A stretch of 58,611 bases of DNA from contig JACRPU010000053.1 of assembly GCA_016223025.1 (NCBI GenBank), forward strand, positions 1 to 58,611, given 5' to 3'. The position numbers were made by a program, and so were the translations under genes. This DNA is from Nitrosomonadales bacterium. GTDB taxonomy: Bacteria; Pseudomonadota; Gammaproteobacteria; Burkholderiales; Gallionellaceae. The first letter of the stretch is position 1. Every line of letters begins with the position of its first letter. The notes under the pieces are model-generated. The model saw only the letters and a program-made list of their open reading frames with translations, was not told where the DNA came from and did no database searches. This document shows, one piece after another, positions 1-10,014 of this stretch.

Positions 1-128
1 ATAGAGCCCCGACCAGCGGATTCCATCAGGGGCAGCGGCTAGATGCCGCAAACAAAGCCCGGATATATGGCTGCAATCTTTATCTATTTCTGTCAAAACC
101 GAGTGAAAGCTATTGCAGTTCCGGGGGC

Positions 129-596
129 GTCCATATATGGCCAAAGGGTGAAGTTGAGCCGACCCGTTATTTCCTGTCCACCTTGCCCGCAAACACCCCG
201 CTCAAGGAGTTGGTGGGCGCCGTCAAGATGCGCTGGCGCATCGGGCGGGACTACCGGGAACTCAAGCAGGAGGTCGGCCTCGGCCATTACGAAGGGCGCA
301 ATTGGCGGGGCTTCCATCATCACGCGAGCCTGTGTATCGCGGCTTATGGTTTCCTGATGCTGGAGCGGCTGTCCGGAGCTAAAAAAAACTCCGCCAGACC
401 CGAAGCGCCTCCCGTACCCGAAGGCTTCGGCCCGCGCGGGTCTCGCACCGATGCGGCGGCATATCCCGTGGTCGATATCGACCGTGCGTTTCCGCTTGGC
501 CCGATCCATAGCCAGAAGTCTTTCACAATGCCCGTGTTGCGGAAAACCGTTCGCATGGGGAATGAGAAATTAATAACACAGTACAAATTTGAGTGA
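129..596 (+). pseudogene. IS701-type transposase, 3' fragment
   Basis: The reading frame encodes the C-terminal part of an IS701-family DDE transposase: a W-P-x-G-E-x-E-P-T-R-Y segment, then KMRWRIGRDYRELKQEVGL and the GHYEGRNWRGFHHHASL region that carries the last catalytic Glu in this family. The homology begins abruptly near base 129 with no start codon or N-terminal domain, so the gene is 5'-truncated. No matching terminal inverted repeat follows the stop. The last 25 or so residues do not look like transposase and are probably read-through. The first 128 bases of the window hold nothing I can assign. Confidence 0.75.
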
Positions 597-611
597 TAAT
601 CGGGAAATGCC

Positions 612-1076
612 ATGCGCTACTGGCTAATGAAATCCGAACCCTCAGATTGCAGCATCGACGATCTCGCCGCGATGACTGAACAGACTGTGGCATGGTACGG
701 CGTGCGCAACTACCAGGCACGCAATTTCATGCGCGACCAGATGCGCGTGGGCGATGGCGCGCTGTTCTATCATTCCAACTGCGCGGTGCCGGGTGTCGCA
801 GGCATCGCGCGCGTTGCCAGCACCGCCTATCCCGACGCCACGCAGTTCGACAGAGAGAGCCGGTATTTCGATCCCAAAGCCACGCAGGAAACTCCGCGCT
901 GGTTCAACGTGGACGTGCAACTGGTGAAAAAGATCACGCTGGTTCCGCTGGCCGAATTGCGCAAACACCCCGAACTGGAACGCATGCGCACTTTGCGGCG
1001 CGGCAACCGCCTCTCCATCACGCCACTCGATCCCGCCGAGTGGAAATTCATCACCTCCAGGCTGGCGCGCGACTGA
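612..1076 (+). CDS. EVE domain-containing protein
   Basis: A 154-residue protein made up almost wholly of one EVE domain (PUA-like fold, thymocyte nuclear protein 1 family). It starts with the typical MRYWLMKSEPSD and continues with W-Y-G-V-R-N-Y-Q-A-R-N-F-M and a GDGALFYHSNC strand. In the family these N-terminal residues form the pocket that binds modified bases or nucleic acid, so a cytosolic role in recognising modified DNA or RNA is expected; the ligand here is unknown. Its stop overlaps the start of the permease gene by one base (TGATG), so the two are probably co-transcribed. Confidence 0.88.
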   Translation: MRYWLMKSEPSDCSIDDLAAMTEQTVAWYGVRNYQARNFMRDQMRVGDGALFYHSNCAVPGVAGIARVASTAYPDATQFDRESRYFDPKATQETPRWFNVDVQLVKKITLVPLAELRKHPELERMRTLRRGNRLSITPLDPAEWKFITSRLARD

Positions 1077-1876
1077 TGGAGTGGTATGCGGTTTATCTGG
1101 CGCTCGGCGCGGTGGCCGGGCTGGTTGCGGGAATGTTCGGCGTCGGCGGCGGGCTATTGCTGGTGCCGGTGCTGCTGTTCGTGTTCGACGCCCGGCATTT
1201 CTCCGCCGAACACACCATGCACCTCGCCCTCGGCACCTCGATGGCGACCATCCTGTTCACTTCGCTCTCCAGCGCGCGAAAGCACCACCAGCATGGCGCG
1301 GTGAACTGGCGCGTGGTGCGCGGCATCACCCCCGGCGTCCTGCTCGGCACGGCGCTGGGCACCTTGTCCGCCGCATCCGTTCCGGCGCGCGGGCTGGGCA
1401 TATTCTTCGCGCTGTTCGTCTGTTTTGCCGCCGCGCAAATCCTGCTCGACGTGCGCCCCAAGCCCTCGCGCCTGTTACCCGGTTTCGCGGGCATGAGCGC
1501 CGCAGGCGCTTTCACCGGCTGGATCAGCAGCCTGGTTTCTATCGGCGGCGGCACCGTCGTCGTTCCTTTTCTCATCTGGTGCAACGTGCCGCTGCGCAAC
1601 GCCATCGGCACCTCCGCCGCCATCGGCTTCCCGGTTGCGGTGGGCGGCACGGCGGGCTACATTGTCGCCGGGCTGGGTATGCCCGCGCTGCCTGCGCCCA
1701 GTCTCGGCTTCGTCTATCTGCCCGCCCTGCTGTGGGTCGCGCTCGCCACCGTTCTCACCGCGCCGCTCGGCGCAATGGCCGCGCATCGCATCAAAGCGGG
1801 GCTGCTGCGCAAACTGTTTGCCGTGCTGTTGATCGCGCTGGCGGCCAAACTGCTGTGGAAGGTGCTGGCTATGTGA
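1076..1876 (+). CDS. TauE/SafE family sulfite/anion permease
   Basis: A 266-residue inner-membrane protein. The ATG at 1076 overlaps the stop of the EVE gene, and the sequence then reads MEWYAVYLALGAVAGLVAG, a standard start for the family. It has two repeats of about four hydrophobic helices, each with the glycine-rich family motif: GMFGVGGGLLLVPVL near residue 20 and ISSLVSIGGGTVVVPFL near residue 145. Family members export or import sulfite, sulfonates and related anions. With sat-aprBA in the same window a sulfur-anion role is plausible, but the gene is far from that operon and the substrate is inferred. Confidence 0.85.
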   Translation: MEWYAVYLALGAVAGLVAGMFGVGGGLLLVPVLLFVFDARHFSAEHTMHLALGTSMATILFTSLSSARKHHQHGAVNWRVVRGITPGVLLGTALGTLSAASVPARGLGIFFALFVCFAAAQILLDVRPKPSRLLPGFAGMSAAGAFTGWISSLVSIGGGTVVVPFLIWCNVPLRNAIGTSAAIGFPVAVGGTAGYIVAGLGMPALPAPSLGFVYLPALLWVALATVLTAPLGAMAAHRIKAGLLRKLFAVLLIALAAKLLWKVLAM

Positions 1877-1970
1877 TATTCATCACATACAAATATCCTC
1901 GACTTGCCTATTCTGGCACCGCCACGAGCGGAAACACATTTGCCCATTCAACCACCAACAAGGAGTATTC

Positions 1971-2537
1971 ATGAAGATGCCATTGATCGCCGCCGCTGTT
2001 CTGGCCGCCACGCTCTTTTCCCCGCTCGCCGACGCCGCTGACGACGCCCTGCTGGGCGAAGCGCGCAAGGTGGCAACATCGCTGCCGCCCAAAATGCTTG
2101 CCGCCTTGCAGGCGGAAATAGACAAGTCCGGCCCCGAAGGCGCGATCCCCGCCTGCAAGGACATGGCTCCGAAGATGGCTGGCGAAATATCGCAGCAAAC
2201 CGGGTGGAAGATCAAGCGGGTCAGCCTCAAGACGCGCAACGAAGCCCGCGCGACTCCGGACGCATGGGAAAAGGCCGCTCTCGAAGATTTCGACAAGCGC
2301 GCCGCTGCGGGTGAGCCGCCCGCCCAACTGGAAAAGGGCGAGAAGGTTGACAACGAGTACCGCTATGTCAAGGCGTTGCCGGTGCAACCGCTCTGCCTGA
2401 ATTGCCACGGCCCGGCGGACCAGATCAGCGCCGCCGTCAAAGCCGTACTCGGCCAGCAATACCCCAATGACCGCGCCACCGGCTACTCGGCAGGTCAGAT
2501 TCGCGGCGCGATCAGCGTGCGCAAACCGCTCAACTGA
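1971..2537 (+). CDS. DUF3365 (Tll0287-like) periplasmic monoheme protein
   Basis: A 188-residue protein with a clear Sec signal peptide (MKMPLIAAAVLAATLFSPLADA, cleavage near residue 22) and an AAGGAG ribosome site just before the ATG. The body matches the DUF3365/Tll0287-like haem-binding fold: GAIPACKDMAPKMAG, W-K-I-K-R-V-S-L-K-T-R-N, and a single c-type haem motif C-L-N-C-H near residue 142. The C-terminal G-A-I-S-V segment is also typical. It is likely a periplasmic sensor or electron-transfer cytochrome; no partner is adjacent, and the role is inferred from the family. Confidence 0.8.
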   Translation: MKMPLIAAAVLAATLFSPLADAADDALLGEARKVATSLPPKMLAALQAEIDKSGPEGAIPACKDMAPKMAGEISQQTGWKIKRVSLKTRNEARATPDAWEKAALEDFDKRAAAGEPPAQLEKGEKVDNEYRYVKALPVQPLCLNCHGPADQISAAVKAVLGQQYPNDRATGYSAGQIRGAISVRKPLN

Positions 2538-2727
2538 GATTGCCCTCAAGAAAAATTTCCGTTCTCCCTATGCCGGTCAAACCGGAACTAAAATTGTGAA
2601 GCCGTCTTCTATGTACTGCATCCCCCTTGCAAGGGGGAGAGAACAGGCGCAGTTCTGATGAACCTGAAAACCTCAGTTGGAAATGGGCCATCCAGGAGCA
2701 ACCCCTCATCTCCAGCCCTTCCCCCGG

Positions 2728-2947
2728 TGTCCGACCACGCGGACTTGGCCACGAAATGGTGCAGCGATTGATGCTTGGCCGCCACGTGCAGCGGGTCGGA
2801 GCAGGCCGCCAGCGGCTCGATGCTCTTGCGCGCGATCGGCAACATCAACCCGCGGCAATAGTCCTTCAATCCGACGCTCCGATCCACATTCCCCAAAACT
2901 TCGCACAAGCGCTCAAGATAATGCTCGAATTCCGCCAGGTTTCCCAT
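2728..2947 (-). pseudogene. IS701-type transposase, 5' fragment
   Basis: From an ATG at 2947 the minus strand reads MGNLAEFEHYLERLCEVLG, then D-Y-C-R-G-L-M-L-P-I-A-R-K-S-I-E-P and SLHHFVAKSAWSD. This is the conserved N-terminus of IS701-family transposases. Homology stops after about 73 residues, and the frame runs on into unrelated sequence containing an intergenic hairpin. The rest of the transposase and the right end of the element are missing, so this is an internally deleted remnant. Its left end is intact (see 3001-3017). It is in the opposite orientation to the fragment at 129-596 and is probably a separate event. Confidence 0.78.
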
Positions 2948-3000
2948 TGCACACCCCTTTTGATATGGAAGTGCCCATTATCGCAGGGTTTGGTTAAATT

Positions 3001-3017
3001 TGACACAGTAAGACTAG
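3001..3017 (-). repeat. IS701-type element, left terminal inverted repeat
   Basis: The 17-mer TGACACAGTAAGACTAG, read on the minus strand as CTAG..., lies about 55 bases upstream of the transposase start at 2947, where an insertion sequence end is expected. An identical 17-mer in the opposite orientation occurs at 58525-58541, which supports its being an element end. The outermost CTAG is shared with the palindromic element at 3014-3149; IS701 elements are known to target YTAR tetranucleotides. Confidence 0.7.
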
Positions 3018-3149
3018 TAGAGCGTTCCGTTAAAACGGTTACAAATAAACCGTTCGGCCTGAGCTTGTCGAAGGCCAGTATTGGCGCGGGACTAGCGGTT
3101 CGACAAGCTCACCGCGAACGGTAACGGTTTTGCCGGAACGCTCTACTAG
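3014..3149. repeat. 136-bp palindromic MITE-like element
   Basis: Terminal inverted repeats at 3014-3042 and 3121-3149 match at 26 of 29 positions and begin with CTAG. Inside is a second inverted pair of the widespread type that reads GCTTGTCGAAGG on one side and GGTTCGACAAGCTCACCGCG on the other. There is no open reading frame. The element is short, palindromic and non-coding and abuts an insertion sequence end, as a MITE or REP-like unit would. Confidence 0.65.
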
Positions 3150-3162
3150 GCGGGGAAGGTGC

Positions 3163-3402
3163 TCAATCCAGGCTCAGGATTGGTTTTGGCGGTTCGATTT
3201 TCAGTGCTTTCAATCTGTTAGCGGCATCCTGCGAGGAATCGGTCACCTGCCAGACGCGACCGTTGGGGCTGGGCAATTGCGCCAACGGGATGCGCATCAG
3301 ATCATCCCGGATATTGCGCCAAGCATCCTGACAAGCGTGTTCGATGGTGCGCTCGATCAGCAGGGACAGAACCGTGATGGCGATGTGCGCGTGAATGCGA
3401 TG
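3163..3402 (-). pseudogene. IS1634/IS4-type transposase, C-terminal remnant
   Basis: The minus strand between about 3402 and the stop at 3163 reads HRIHAHIAITVLSLLIER, then W-R-N-I-R-D-D-L-M-R-I-P-L-A-Q-L and G-R-V-W-Q-V-T-D, ending K-A-L-K-I-E-P-P-K-P-I-L-S-L-D. This is the C-terminal end of IS1634/IS4-like DDE transposases, including the conserved R-I-x-A-H-I segment. About 80 codons remain and no start or upstream domain is present. It sits only 10 bases beyond the stop of the HD-GYP gene, so an insertion followed by deletion has trimmed this side. Confidence 0.65.
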
Positions 3403-3411
3403 AGGTACCCT

Positions 3412-4467
3412 TTATCCGTTTTCATCGCGGAAAGTCTGCATGATCCTTTCCACTTCCGACCGCATTTCGACGAACAGGGTCGCCAGCCTGGGATCCAGCG
3501 CCTCTCCTCCTTCCTTGAGGATGGTAGCCAGCGCCTCATCCAGGCTCCACGCCTTTTTGTAGGGCCGCTCCGAAGTCAGCGCATCGAAAACATCGGCGAT
3601 CGCGGTCAGCCTTCCGGCGAGCGGAATCGCTTCGCCCGCCAGCCCGTTGGGATAGCCCTTGCCGTTCCATTTTTCGTGATGGGTCAGCGCCGTCAGCCGC
3701 GACAGCCGCAACAGCTCCGAGCGGTGCTCGCCGATAATGTCCGCGCCGATCCGCGCATGCCGCTTGATGATCTCGAATTCTTCCGGGGTCAGCTTCGCGG
3801 GCTTGAGCAGGATGCTGTCTGGTATGCCGATCTTGCCGACATCGTGCATGATGGAAGCGGCCATCATGCGGTCGGCCTCGACATCCGTCAGGCCGGACTT
3901 ACAGGCCAGCAACCTCACGTAAAAACTCAGCCGGATCACGTGCGTGCCGGTTTCGTTGTCCCGGTACTCCGCCGCACGCCCCAGGCAGCGGGTAATCTCC
4001 AGCCGCGTTTCTTCCAGCTCCCGGCTTTTGGCCAGCAAGTCCGCCGTCCGCTCCTGCACCAACCCTTCCAGGTGGCGGCTGCGGTCGTACAGCGCCAGGT
4101 GGGTTTTCACGCGGGCCAGCACAACCGGGGCGCTCACCGGTTTGACGATGTAGTCCGCCGCGCCGATCGAAAACCCGTAGGCCTCATCTTTCGCGTCCGA
4201 TCTGGCGGTCACAAAAATGATGGGAATATGGTGGGTGCGATCATCCGCTTTCAGCAGGCGGCAAACCTCGTACCCATCCATTTCCGGCATCATCACATCC
4301 AGCAGGATCAGGTCCGGCAGGCTGCCGGAATATACCGCCTTGAGCGCCAGACGTCCGCTGGTCGCCACTTTCACGGTGTGGTGGGCGGACAGAATCCCTT
4401 TCAGGACATCAATGTTTGCCTGGTTGTCATCCACCACCAGAACGGATTTTTTTGATAGCTCACTCAT
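3412..4467 (-). CDS. Response regulator with HD-GYP c-di-GMP phosphodiesterase domain
   Basis: 351 residues. Residues 8-125 are a receiver domain with acidic pair D13-D14, phosphoacceptor D57 (LILLDVMMPEMDGYE) and K109. A short coiled coil (about 130-160) links it to an HD-GYP domain with H208-D209 (MHDVGKIGIPD), the IIKRHARIGADII segment, and HHEKWNGKGYPNGL. The metal-binding and GYP residues that I can see are intact, so hydrolysis of c-di-GMP is expected. The ATG at 4467 follows a GGAT-AGGAATTC region and lies 14 bases beyond the stop of the hybrid kinase gene. The two are almost certainly one operon, and the kinase's HPt domain is the likely phosphodonor. Confidence 0.93.
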   Translation of the reverse strand: MSELSKKSVLVVDDNQANIDVLKGILSAHHTVKVATSGRLALKAVYSGSLPDLILLDVMMPEMDGYEVCRLLKADDRTHHIPIIFVTARSDAKDEAYGFSIGAADYIVKPVSAPVVLARVKTHLALYDRSRHLEGLVQERTADLLAKSRELEETRLEITRCLGRAAEYRDNETGTHVIRLSFYVRLLACKSGLTDVEADRMMAASIMHDVGKIGIPDSILLKPAKLTPEEFEIIKRHARIGADIIGEHRSELLRLSRLTALTHHEKWNGKGYPNGLAGEAIPLAGRLTAIADVFDALTSERPYKKAWSLDEALATILKEGGEALDPRLATLFVEMRSEVERIMQTFRDENG

Positions 4468-4481
4468 GAATTCCTATCCTT

Positions 4482-7400
4482 TCACTCGCCCGTAACGCCC
4501 ATGGCCTTCCATTCCGACAGGTCGGCCAGAGCCTTCTCGTAATCATAGCAGTCCACGGAGCGCGCGACGGAATCCAGCGCCTTTATTGCGGTAACATCCC
4601 CGCCTGCAAGCTGGCGCATCCGGGCCACGGTATCCTCCACCGAGGAATCGAACTCTTTCAGTTGCAGCATGGCCTTGCATGCCAGCACACCCAGTTCGGC
4701 ACGTTCCGGCGATACGGCGGCCCCGGCTGCGCCGCTCTCCGCCAGCCTTTTCTGCGCGCGCGAGAGCAGGGCGCCATCAATCGCGGCAATGAGGCTGGCG
4801 AGCTCCCGCTCCGCCGCCGCAAGCTGCAATTCCATCCGCGCGTCCCCGCAGTTCGCGATGCCCCCCGCTTCCTTGCTGGCCAGAATGAGAAGCTCCAATT
4901 CTGCCGCTTCTCCCTGCAATCTGCCTGCGCCCAGTGTCCCTGCCAGGCCCTTCAGGGTATGCGCCAGCCGTTCTGCCGTTCCCGGGTCTCCGTCCGCCCA
5001 TGCCTGGCGGATTTCGGAGGTGACATTTTGCTGGCCGGCGCGGAACTTTTCCAGGATCGCGTAAAAGCCCGCCACGCTGCCTCCCGTCCGCCGCACCGCC
5101 TCGTCTGTCCGCATCCCCGGCAATAGCGGCAATTCTTCCTGCGGTACGCTTTCCGCTTCCTCGGCGGCAGGAAAGGCGCGCGGATGCTCGGGAACGATCC
5201 ATCTGGCGAGGACCGCCATCATCTGTCCGGGATCAAATGGCTTGGCGATGTGGTCGTTCATTCCGGCGGCAAGGCATTGCTCCCGATCGTCCGACAGCAC
5301 GTTGGCGGTCAAGGCGATGATTGGCAATTGCGCGAACTGCGGGTTGTTGCGGATTTTGCGGGTGGCGGTTATGCCGTCCATCACCGGCATCTGCATGTCC
5401 ATCAGCACGCCGTCGAATTTCTGCTCCCGCATCAGCGCGAGCGCCTCTTCCCCATTTTCGGCAATGGTCACCGTGACGCCCGCCTTCTCCAGCAGTTCCT
5501 GCGCCACCTGCTGGTTGATTTCGTTATCTTCCACCAGCAACAGGCGCGCGCCGCTGATCATGGCGGCAAAAGCGGGGCGGAACAACGACGGGTTGGCGAC
5601 ATCCTGTTTCCCGGCCTCGCCGTGCCCGTACACTTCCATGATTGCGTTGAGCAGGCCGCTTTGCTGGAAGGGTTTGGTCAGCACCCCATCCACCGCGATG
5701 CCCTCCGCATGGCGCAGTATTTCGCTCTGGCCGAAGGCGGAAACGAGCAATATCTTCGGTGTTTTGCCGGCCCCGGCCAGTTCGCGGATTTGCCGCGCTG
5801 CCGCGACGCCATCCAGTTGCGGCATCTTCCAGTCCATCACCACCAGATCGAAGGGCGCCCCCTCCTCAGCCGCCCGTGCGAAAGACTGCACCGCCTCCGC
5901 GCCGTTTGCCGCCACCGTCACCCGGAACGCGAAGGCTTTCAGGTAGGCTTCCAGAATATGGCGGCAATTCCCGTTATCGTCCGCCGCCAGCACGCGCAAT
6001 CCCTGCCAGTCCGGCGCCGGTCTGGGCGGCCTGTGGGCATGCCCCGCCGCTTTCCGGAAGCGGGCGGTGAAAATGAATTTCGAACCCTTGCCCGGCTCGC
6101 TTTCCACCCAGATATTTCCGCACATCATTTCCACCAGGCGCCTGCTGATGGACAGCCCCAGGCCGGTGCCGCCAAACTTGCGGGTGGTGGCGGAGTCCGC
6201 CTGGGTGAAGGACTGGAACAGTTTTTCGATCTGCTCCTGCGACAGGCCGATGCCGGTATCCTTGACGGTGAAACGCAGGACGGCATGTTCCGCCGTTTCT
6301 TCTTCCAGTTCGGCCAGCACCATCACCTCGCCCCGGTCGGTGAACTTGATCGCGTTGGCGGCCAGATTGACCAGTACCTGCCCCAGGCGCAACGGGTCGC
6401 CGATGAGGTGCGGCGGCACGTCCAGCGCGGTTTCCAGCAGGAATTCGATATCCTTCTCTTCTGCCTTGCCGGCGACGATGGTCGTCAGTCGGCCCATCAC
6501 CTCTTCCAGGTCGAAGGGCTCCTGCTCCATCTCCATTTTGCCGGCCTCGATCTTGGAGAAATCCAGCACGTCATTGATGATGCCCAGCAGCGTTTTCGAC
6601 GCGCCGTGGACTTTTTGCAGGTAATCCCGCTGCTTGGCCGTCAGCCCGGTTTGCAGGCACAGGTGGCTCAGGCCGATGATGGCGTTCATCGGCGTGCGGA
6701 TTTCGTGGCTCATGTTGGAAAGGAAGTCGCTCTTGGCGCGATTCGCGGCGTCGGCGGCAAGCAGGGCGCGGTGCAGCCCGTCTTCGGCGCGCTTGCGCTC
6801 GGTGATGTCTTCCTTGACGGCCACGAAATGCGTGATCGCCCCCTTGTCGTCGCGGACGGGGGAGATGGAAGCGTGCTCCAGAAAAATCTCGCCGCTCTTT
6901 TTCCGGTTGTGTATCTCTCCCTGCCATTCGTTGCCGGCAAGAATGGTTTTCCACATCGCGCTATAAAATTCTGCGGTCTGAATGCCGGAATGGAGGATGC
7001 GCGGATTCATGCCAATGGCTTCCTCCGCCGAATACCCCGTCACTTCGGCAAATTTTTGGTTGATGTATTCGATCGTGCCGTTCACGTCGGTAATAACGAC
7101 GCTGATCGGGCTTACTTCTACGGCGCGGGAAAGCGTGAGCAGCTTCTCCTGGATCAGTTTGCGCTCGGTGATGTCGCGCGCCGAGCTGTACACCAGTTGC
7201 CTGCCGTCTATCTCCACCCGGGATGCGTTGACCTCGACATCAATGATGCCGCCGTCGCGGCGGCGGTAGCCGGTCTCGAATGCCGGGTTGCCGCTTTCCA
7301 ATCCTGCGATTTTCGCCAGAATCTCCCCGGCCGACCACTGCGCGTTCCACTGCGCCACGTTCATGGCAAGCAATTCCTGCTCGGTGTAGCCGAGCATGTT

Positions 7401-8615
7401 GCAGAGCGCCGCGTTGGCCTGAACCACGCTGCCATCGAGATCGCAGACGAATATGCCGTCGCCGGCCGTGCGCAGCAGCGTCTCGTTCTTGTAGCTTTCG
7501 CGCCCCAGCGCCGCCGCCGCCCGCAGGGCGCGTTCCCGGCCATGCACCAGCAGCCAGGTGAGCAGGGCGAGCAATATGCTGGTGATGATGCCGCCGTTTC
7601 CGATGAGCCACGGCTTGTCCCTGTCCACCCGCTCTTCAAAGCCCGGCAGGGAGTAAAGCAACACCGACCAGGTGCGGCCTGCGACCTTGATCTGCCGGTT
7701 GGACTGAAAGAGCGATGCCACCTTGTATTCGTCGCGTCGGAAGGCGTCGGCGTCATACATCACGCTGTTGCCCGACAGCTCGTCCCCGTCAAAGATTTCG
7801 ATGTCCACATCGTGGCCGCGCTCGCCGAGGATGCCCCCCATCAGATCGCCCATGCGGAACACCAGGCTGATCCAGCCGATGAGGTTGGCGCGGCGCTCCT
7901 CGAGGGTGCCGTGCGGGGCGCCGTGCCGGTGCATGGGCAGATACATCAGGAAGCCGGCCTGCTCATCCTTGTCGGTCTCGAACAGCAGGCGCACCTTGCC
8001 GGTGATGACGGCATTGCCGGTGTCGCGCGCCAGATCCATCGCGGCGCGGCGCTCCCCGGCAGCGTGTTCGCCGGGCACGGGATGCTCCCGGTCGGAGTAG
8101 GTGTCGTAACCGAAGATCACCCGGTTGCGCGCGTCATGCGGTTCGGCATACATCACCGGCACGTAGAAATCGCGTGCTCCCTCCGGGTGAATGGTATATC
8201 CGGCCATGCCCTCCCTGCGCATGGCGGCGACATGGCGTTCTTTTTCGGCCAGCGGCACGACGGGGGAGAATCGTATTCCCTGGATGCCGGGGTAGCTTTC
8301 TTTCAGGCGCAAGCGGGCGATGTAGTCGCGGAACTCCTCGCGCGTCACCAGGCTGGCGTGGGCGAACAGGCCGTCCACCCCGCGCAGCACCTGCTCGTAG
8401 ATTTTCATGCGCTGCTCGACGCGGCTGTAGATATCGCTTGCGCGGAAATCGAAGTCCGCTTGCAGCGACTGCACGGCGCCCTGCTGTGCGCCCCTCCACA
8501 GTTGATGCGTGATGAGCAGCCCGATGGCGAACACCAGCCAGGGCAGCAGCCAATAATCCCGGCGCCGCATGCGGCGGTCGGTTGCGCGATTGTCCTGGGC
8601 AGGAGGGTCATTCAT
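4482..8615 (-). CDS. CHASE-PAS-PAS hybrid histidine kinase with two receivers and HPt
   Basis: 1377 residues. An N-terminal membrane helix (about 22-42) is followed by a periplasmic CHASE sensor domain (about 65-330) and a second helix (about 345-362). Two PAS/PAC units come next (about 375-620), then a HisKA domain with H637 in NMSHEIRTPMNAI. The HATPase has N box LAANAIKF, DTGIGL and GGTGLGL. Two receivers follow, with D928 (VMDWKMP) and D1073 (LMDMQMP), and a C-terminal HPt domain with H1219 (AHTLKGLAG). It is a multistep phosphorelay kinase sensing a small periplasmic ligand through CHASE. No strong ribosome site precedes the ATG. The HD-GYP regulator directly downstream is the probable output. 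Confidence 0.95.
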   Translation of the reverse strand: MNDPPAQDNRATDRRMRRRDYWLLPWLVFAIGLLITHQLWRGAQQGAVQSLQADFDFRASDIYSRVEQRMKIYEQVLRGVDGLFAHASLVTREEFRDYIARLRLKESYPGIQGIRFSPVVPLAEKERHVAAMRREGMAGYTIHPEGARDFYVPVMYAEPHDARNRVIFGYDTYSDREHPVPGEHAAGERRAAMDLARDTGNAVITGKVRLLFETDKDEQAGFLMYLPMHRHGAPHGTLEERRANLIGWISLVFRMGDLMGGILGERGHDVDIEIFDGDELSGNSVMYDADAFRRDEYKVASLFQSNRQIKVAGRTWSVLLYSLPGFEERVDRDKPWLIGNGGIITSILLALLTWLLVHGRERALRAAAALGRESYKNETLLRTAGDGIFVCDLDGSVVQANAALCNMLGYTEQELLAMNVAQWNAQWSAGEILAKIAGLESGNPAFETGYRRRDGGIIDVEVNASRVEIDGRQLVYSSARDITERKLIQEKLLTLSRAVEVSPISVVITDVNGTIEYINQKFAEVTGYSAEEAIGMNPRILHSGIQTAEFYSAMWKTILAGNEWQGEIHNRKKSGEIFLEHASISPVRDDKGAITHFVAVKEDITERKRAEDGLHRALLAADAANRAKSDFLSNMSHEIRTPMNAIIGLSHLCLQTGLTAKQRDYLQKVHGASKTLLGIINDVLDFSKIEAGKMEMEQEPFDLEEVMGRLTTIVAGKAEEKDIEFLLETALDVPPHLIGDPLRLGQVLVNLAANAIKFTDRGEVMVLAELEEETAEHAVLRFTVKDTGIGLSQEQIEKLFQSFTQADSATTRKFGGTGLGLSISRRLVEMMCGNIWVESEPGKGSKFIFTARFRKAAGHAHRPPRPAPDWQGLRVLAADDNGNCRHILEAYLKAFAFRVTVAANGAEAVQSFARAAEEGAPFDLVVMDWKMPQLDGVAAARQIRELAGAGKTPKILLVSAFGQSEILRHAEGIAVDGVLTKPFQQSGLLNAIMEVYGHGEAGKQDVANPSLFRPAFAAMISGARLLLVEDNEINQQVAQELLEKAGVTVTIAENGEEALALMREQKFDGVLMDMQMPVMDGITATRKIRNNPQFAQLPIIALTANVLSDDREQCLAAGMNDHIAKPFDPGQMMAVLARWIVPEHPRAFPAAEEAESVPQEELPLLPGMRTDEAVRRTGGSVAGFYAILEKFRAGQQNVTSEIRQAWADGDPGTAERLAHTLKGLAGTLGAGRLQGEAAELELLILASKEAGGIANCGDARMELQLAAAERELASLIAAIDGALLSRAQKRLAESGAAGAAVSPERAELGVLACKAMLQLKEFDSSVEDTVARMRQLAGGDVTAIKALDSVARSVDCYDYEKALADLSEWKAMGVTGE

Positions 8616-8722
8616 GGTGCGGGTTCAGCTTTCCGGAACAGCAGCAAACTTTTCCGGAATAACCCCATGCCGGGCGAGCCGGAACCGATAAGCAAGCTCT
8701 CGCGCAAAGGCGCGAAAAAAAC

Positions 8723-8785
8723 AACCTGACGGGCAAAAGGTGTCTGCACTACAGGGAGGAGGAGCACCGTCGCGCCCGTCAGGTT
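8723..8785 (-). terminator. Long-loop intrinsic terminator/attenuator between hemB and the kinase
   Basis: A perfect 12-bp stem (8774-8785 with 8723-8734) encloses a 39-base loop, and the minus strand continues TTGTTTTTTT, as in a rho-independent terminator. It lies about 165 bases past the hemB stop and about 105 bases before the kinase start, so it could end hemB transcription or attenuate read-through into the kinase. The loop shows a pyrimidine-rich GCTCCTCCTCCC tract complementary to ribosome binding sites. The rest of the 336-base gap 8616-8951 has no gene that I can support. Confidence 0.6.
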
Positions 8786-8951
8786 CGATCTGCAAGACCT
8801 TGGGAATCTGCGAGACATGGGAAAATATTACCTCAATGCGCGCCTGGAATGCACCGGAATTTGCCCGATTGCCGCGTAAGGAGAGGGGAAATTTGCTGTC
8901 AGTGTTTGCATGACATGATGAGGCGGCGGGCAGAACCCGCATGAGGCGCCA

Positions 8952-9962
<1,011 letters not shown>

Positions 9963-10014
9963 TCAAAAAATTGGGTTTGCCGGAACTATTTTAGAATTCC
10001 TTTATCCTATTGCT

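Noticed and set aside
43-357. A 104-codon + strand gene at the window start
   Set aside because: It overlaps the transposase remnant in another frame and has no coding character.
692-1075. Upstream extension of the TauE/SafE frame
   Set aside because: The extension is a shadow of the EVE gene; the membrane protein clearly begins at 1076.
5184-8729. An 1181-codon + strand open frame
   Set aside because: It lies antisense to the hybrid kinase, whose domains are all intact; the + strand product has no recognisable domain and the composition of a GC-rich shadow frame.
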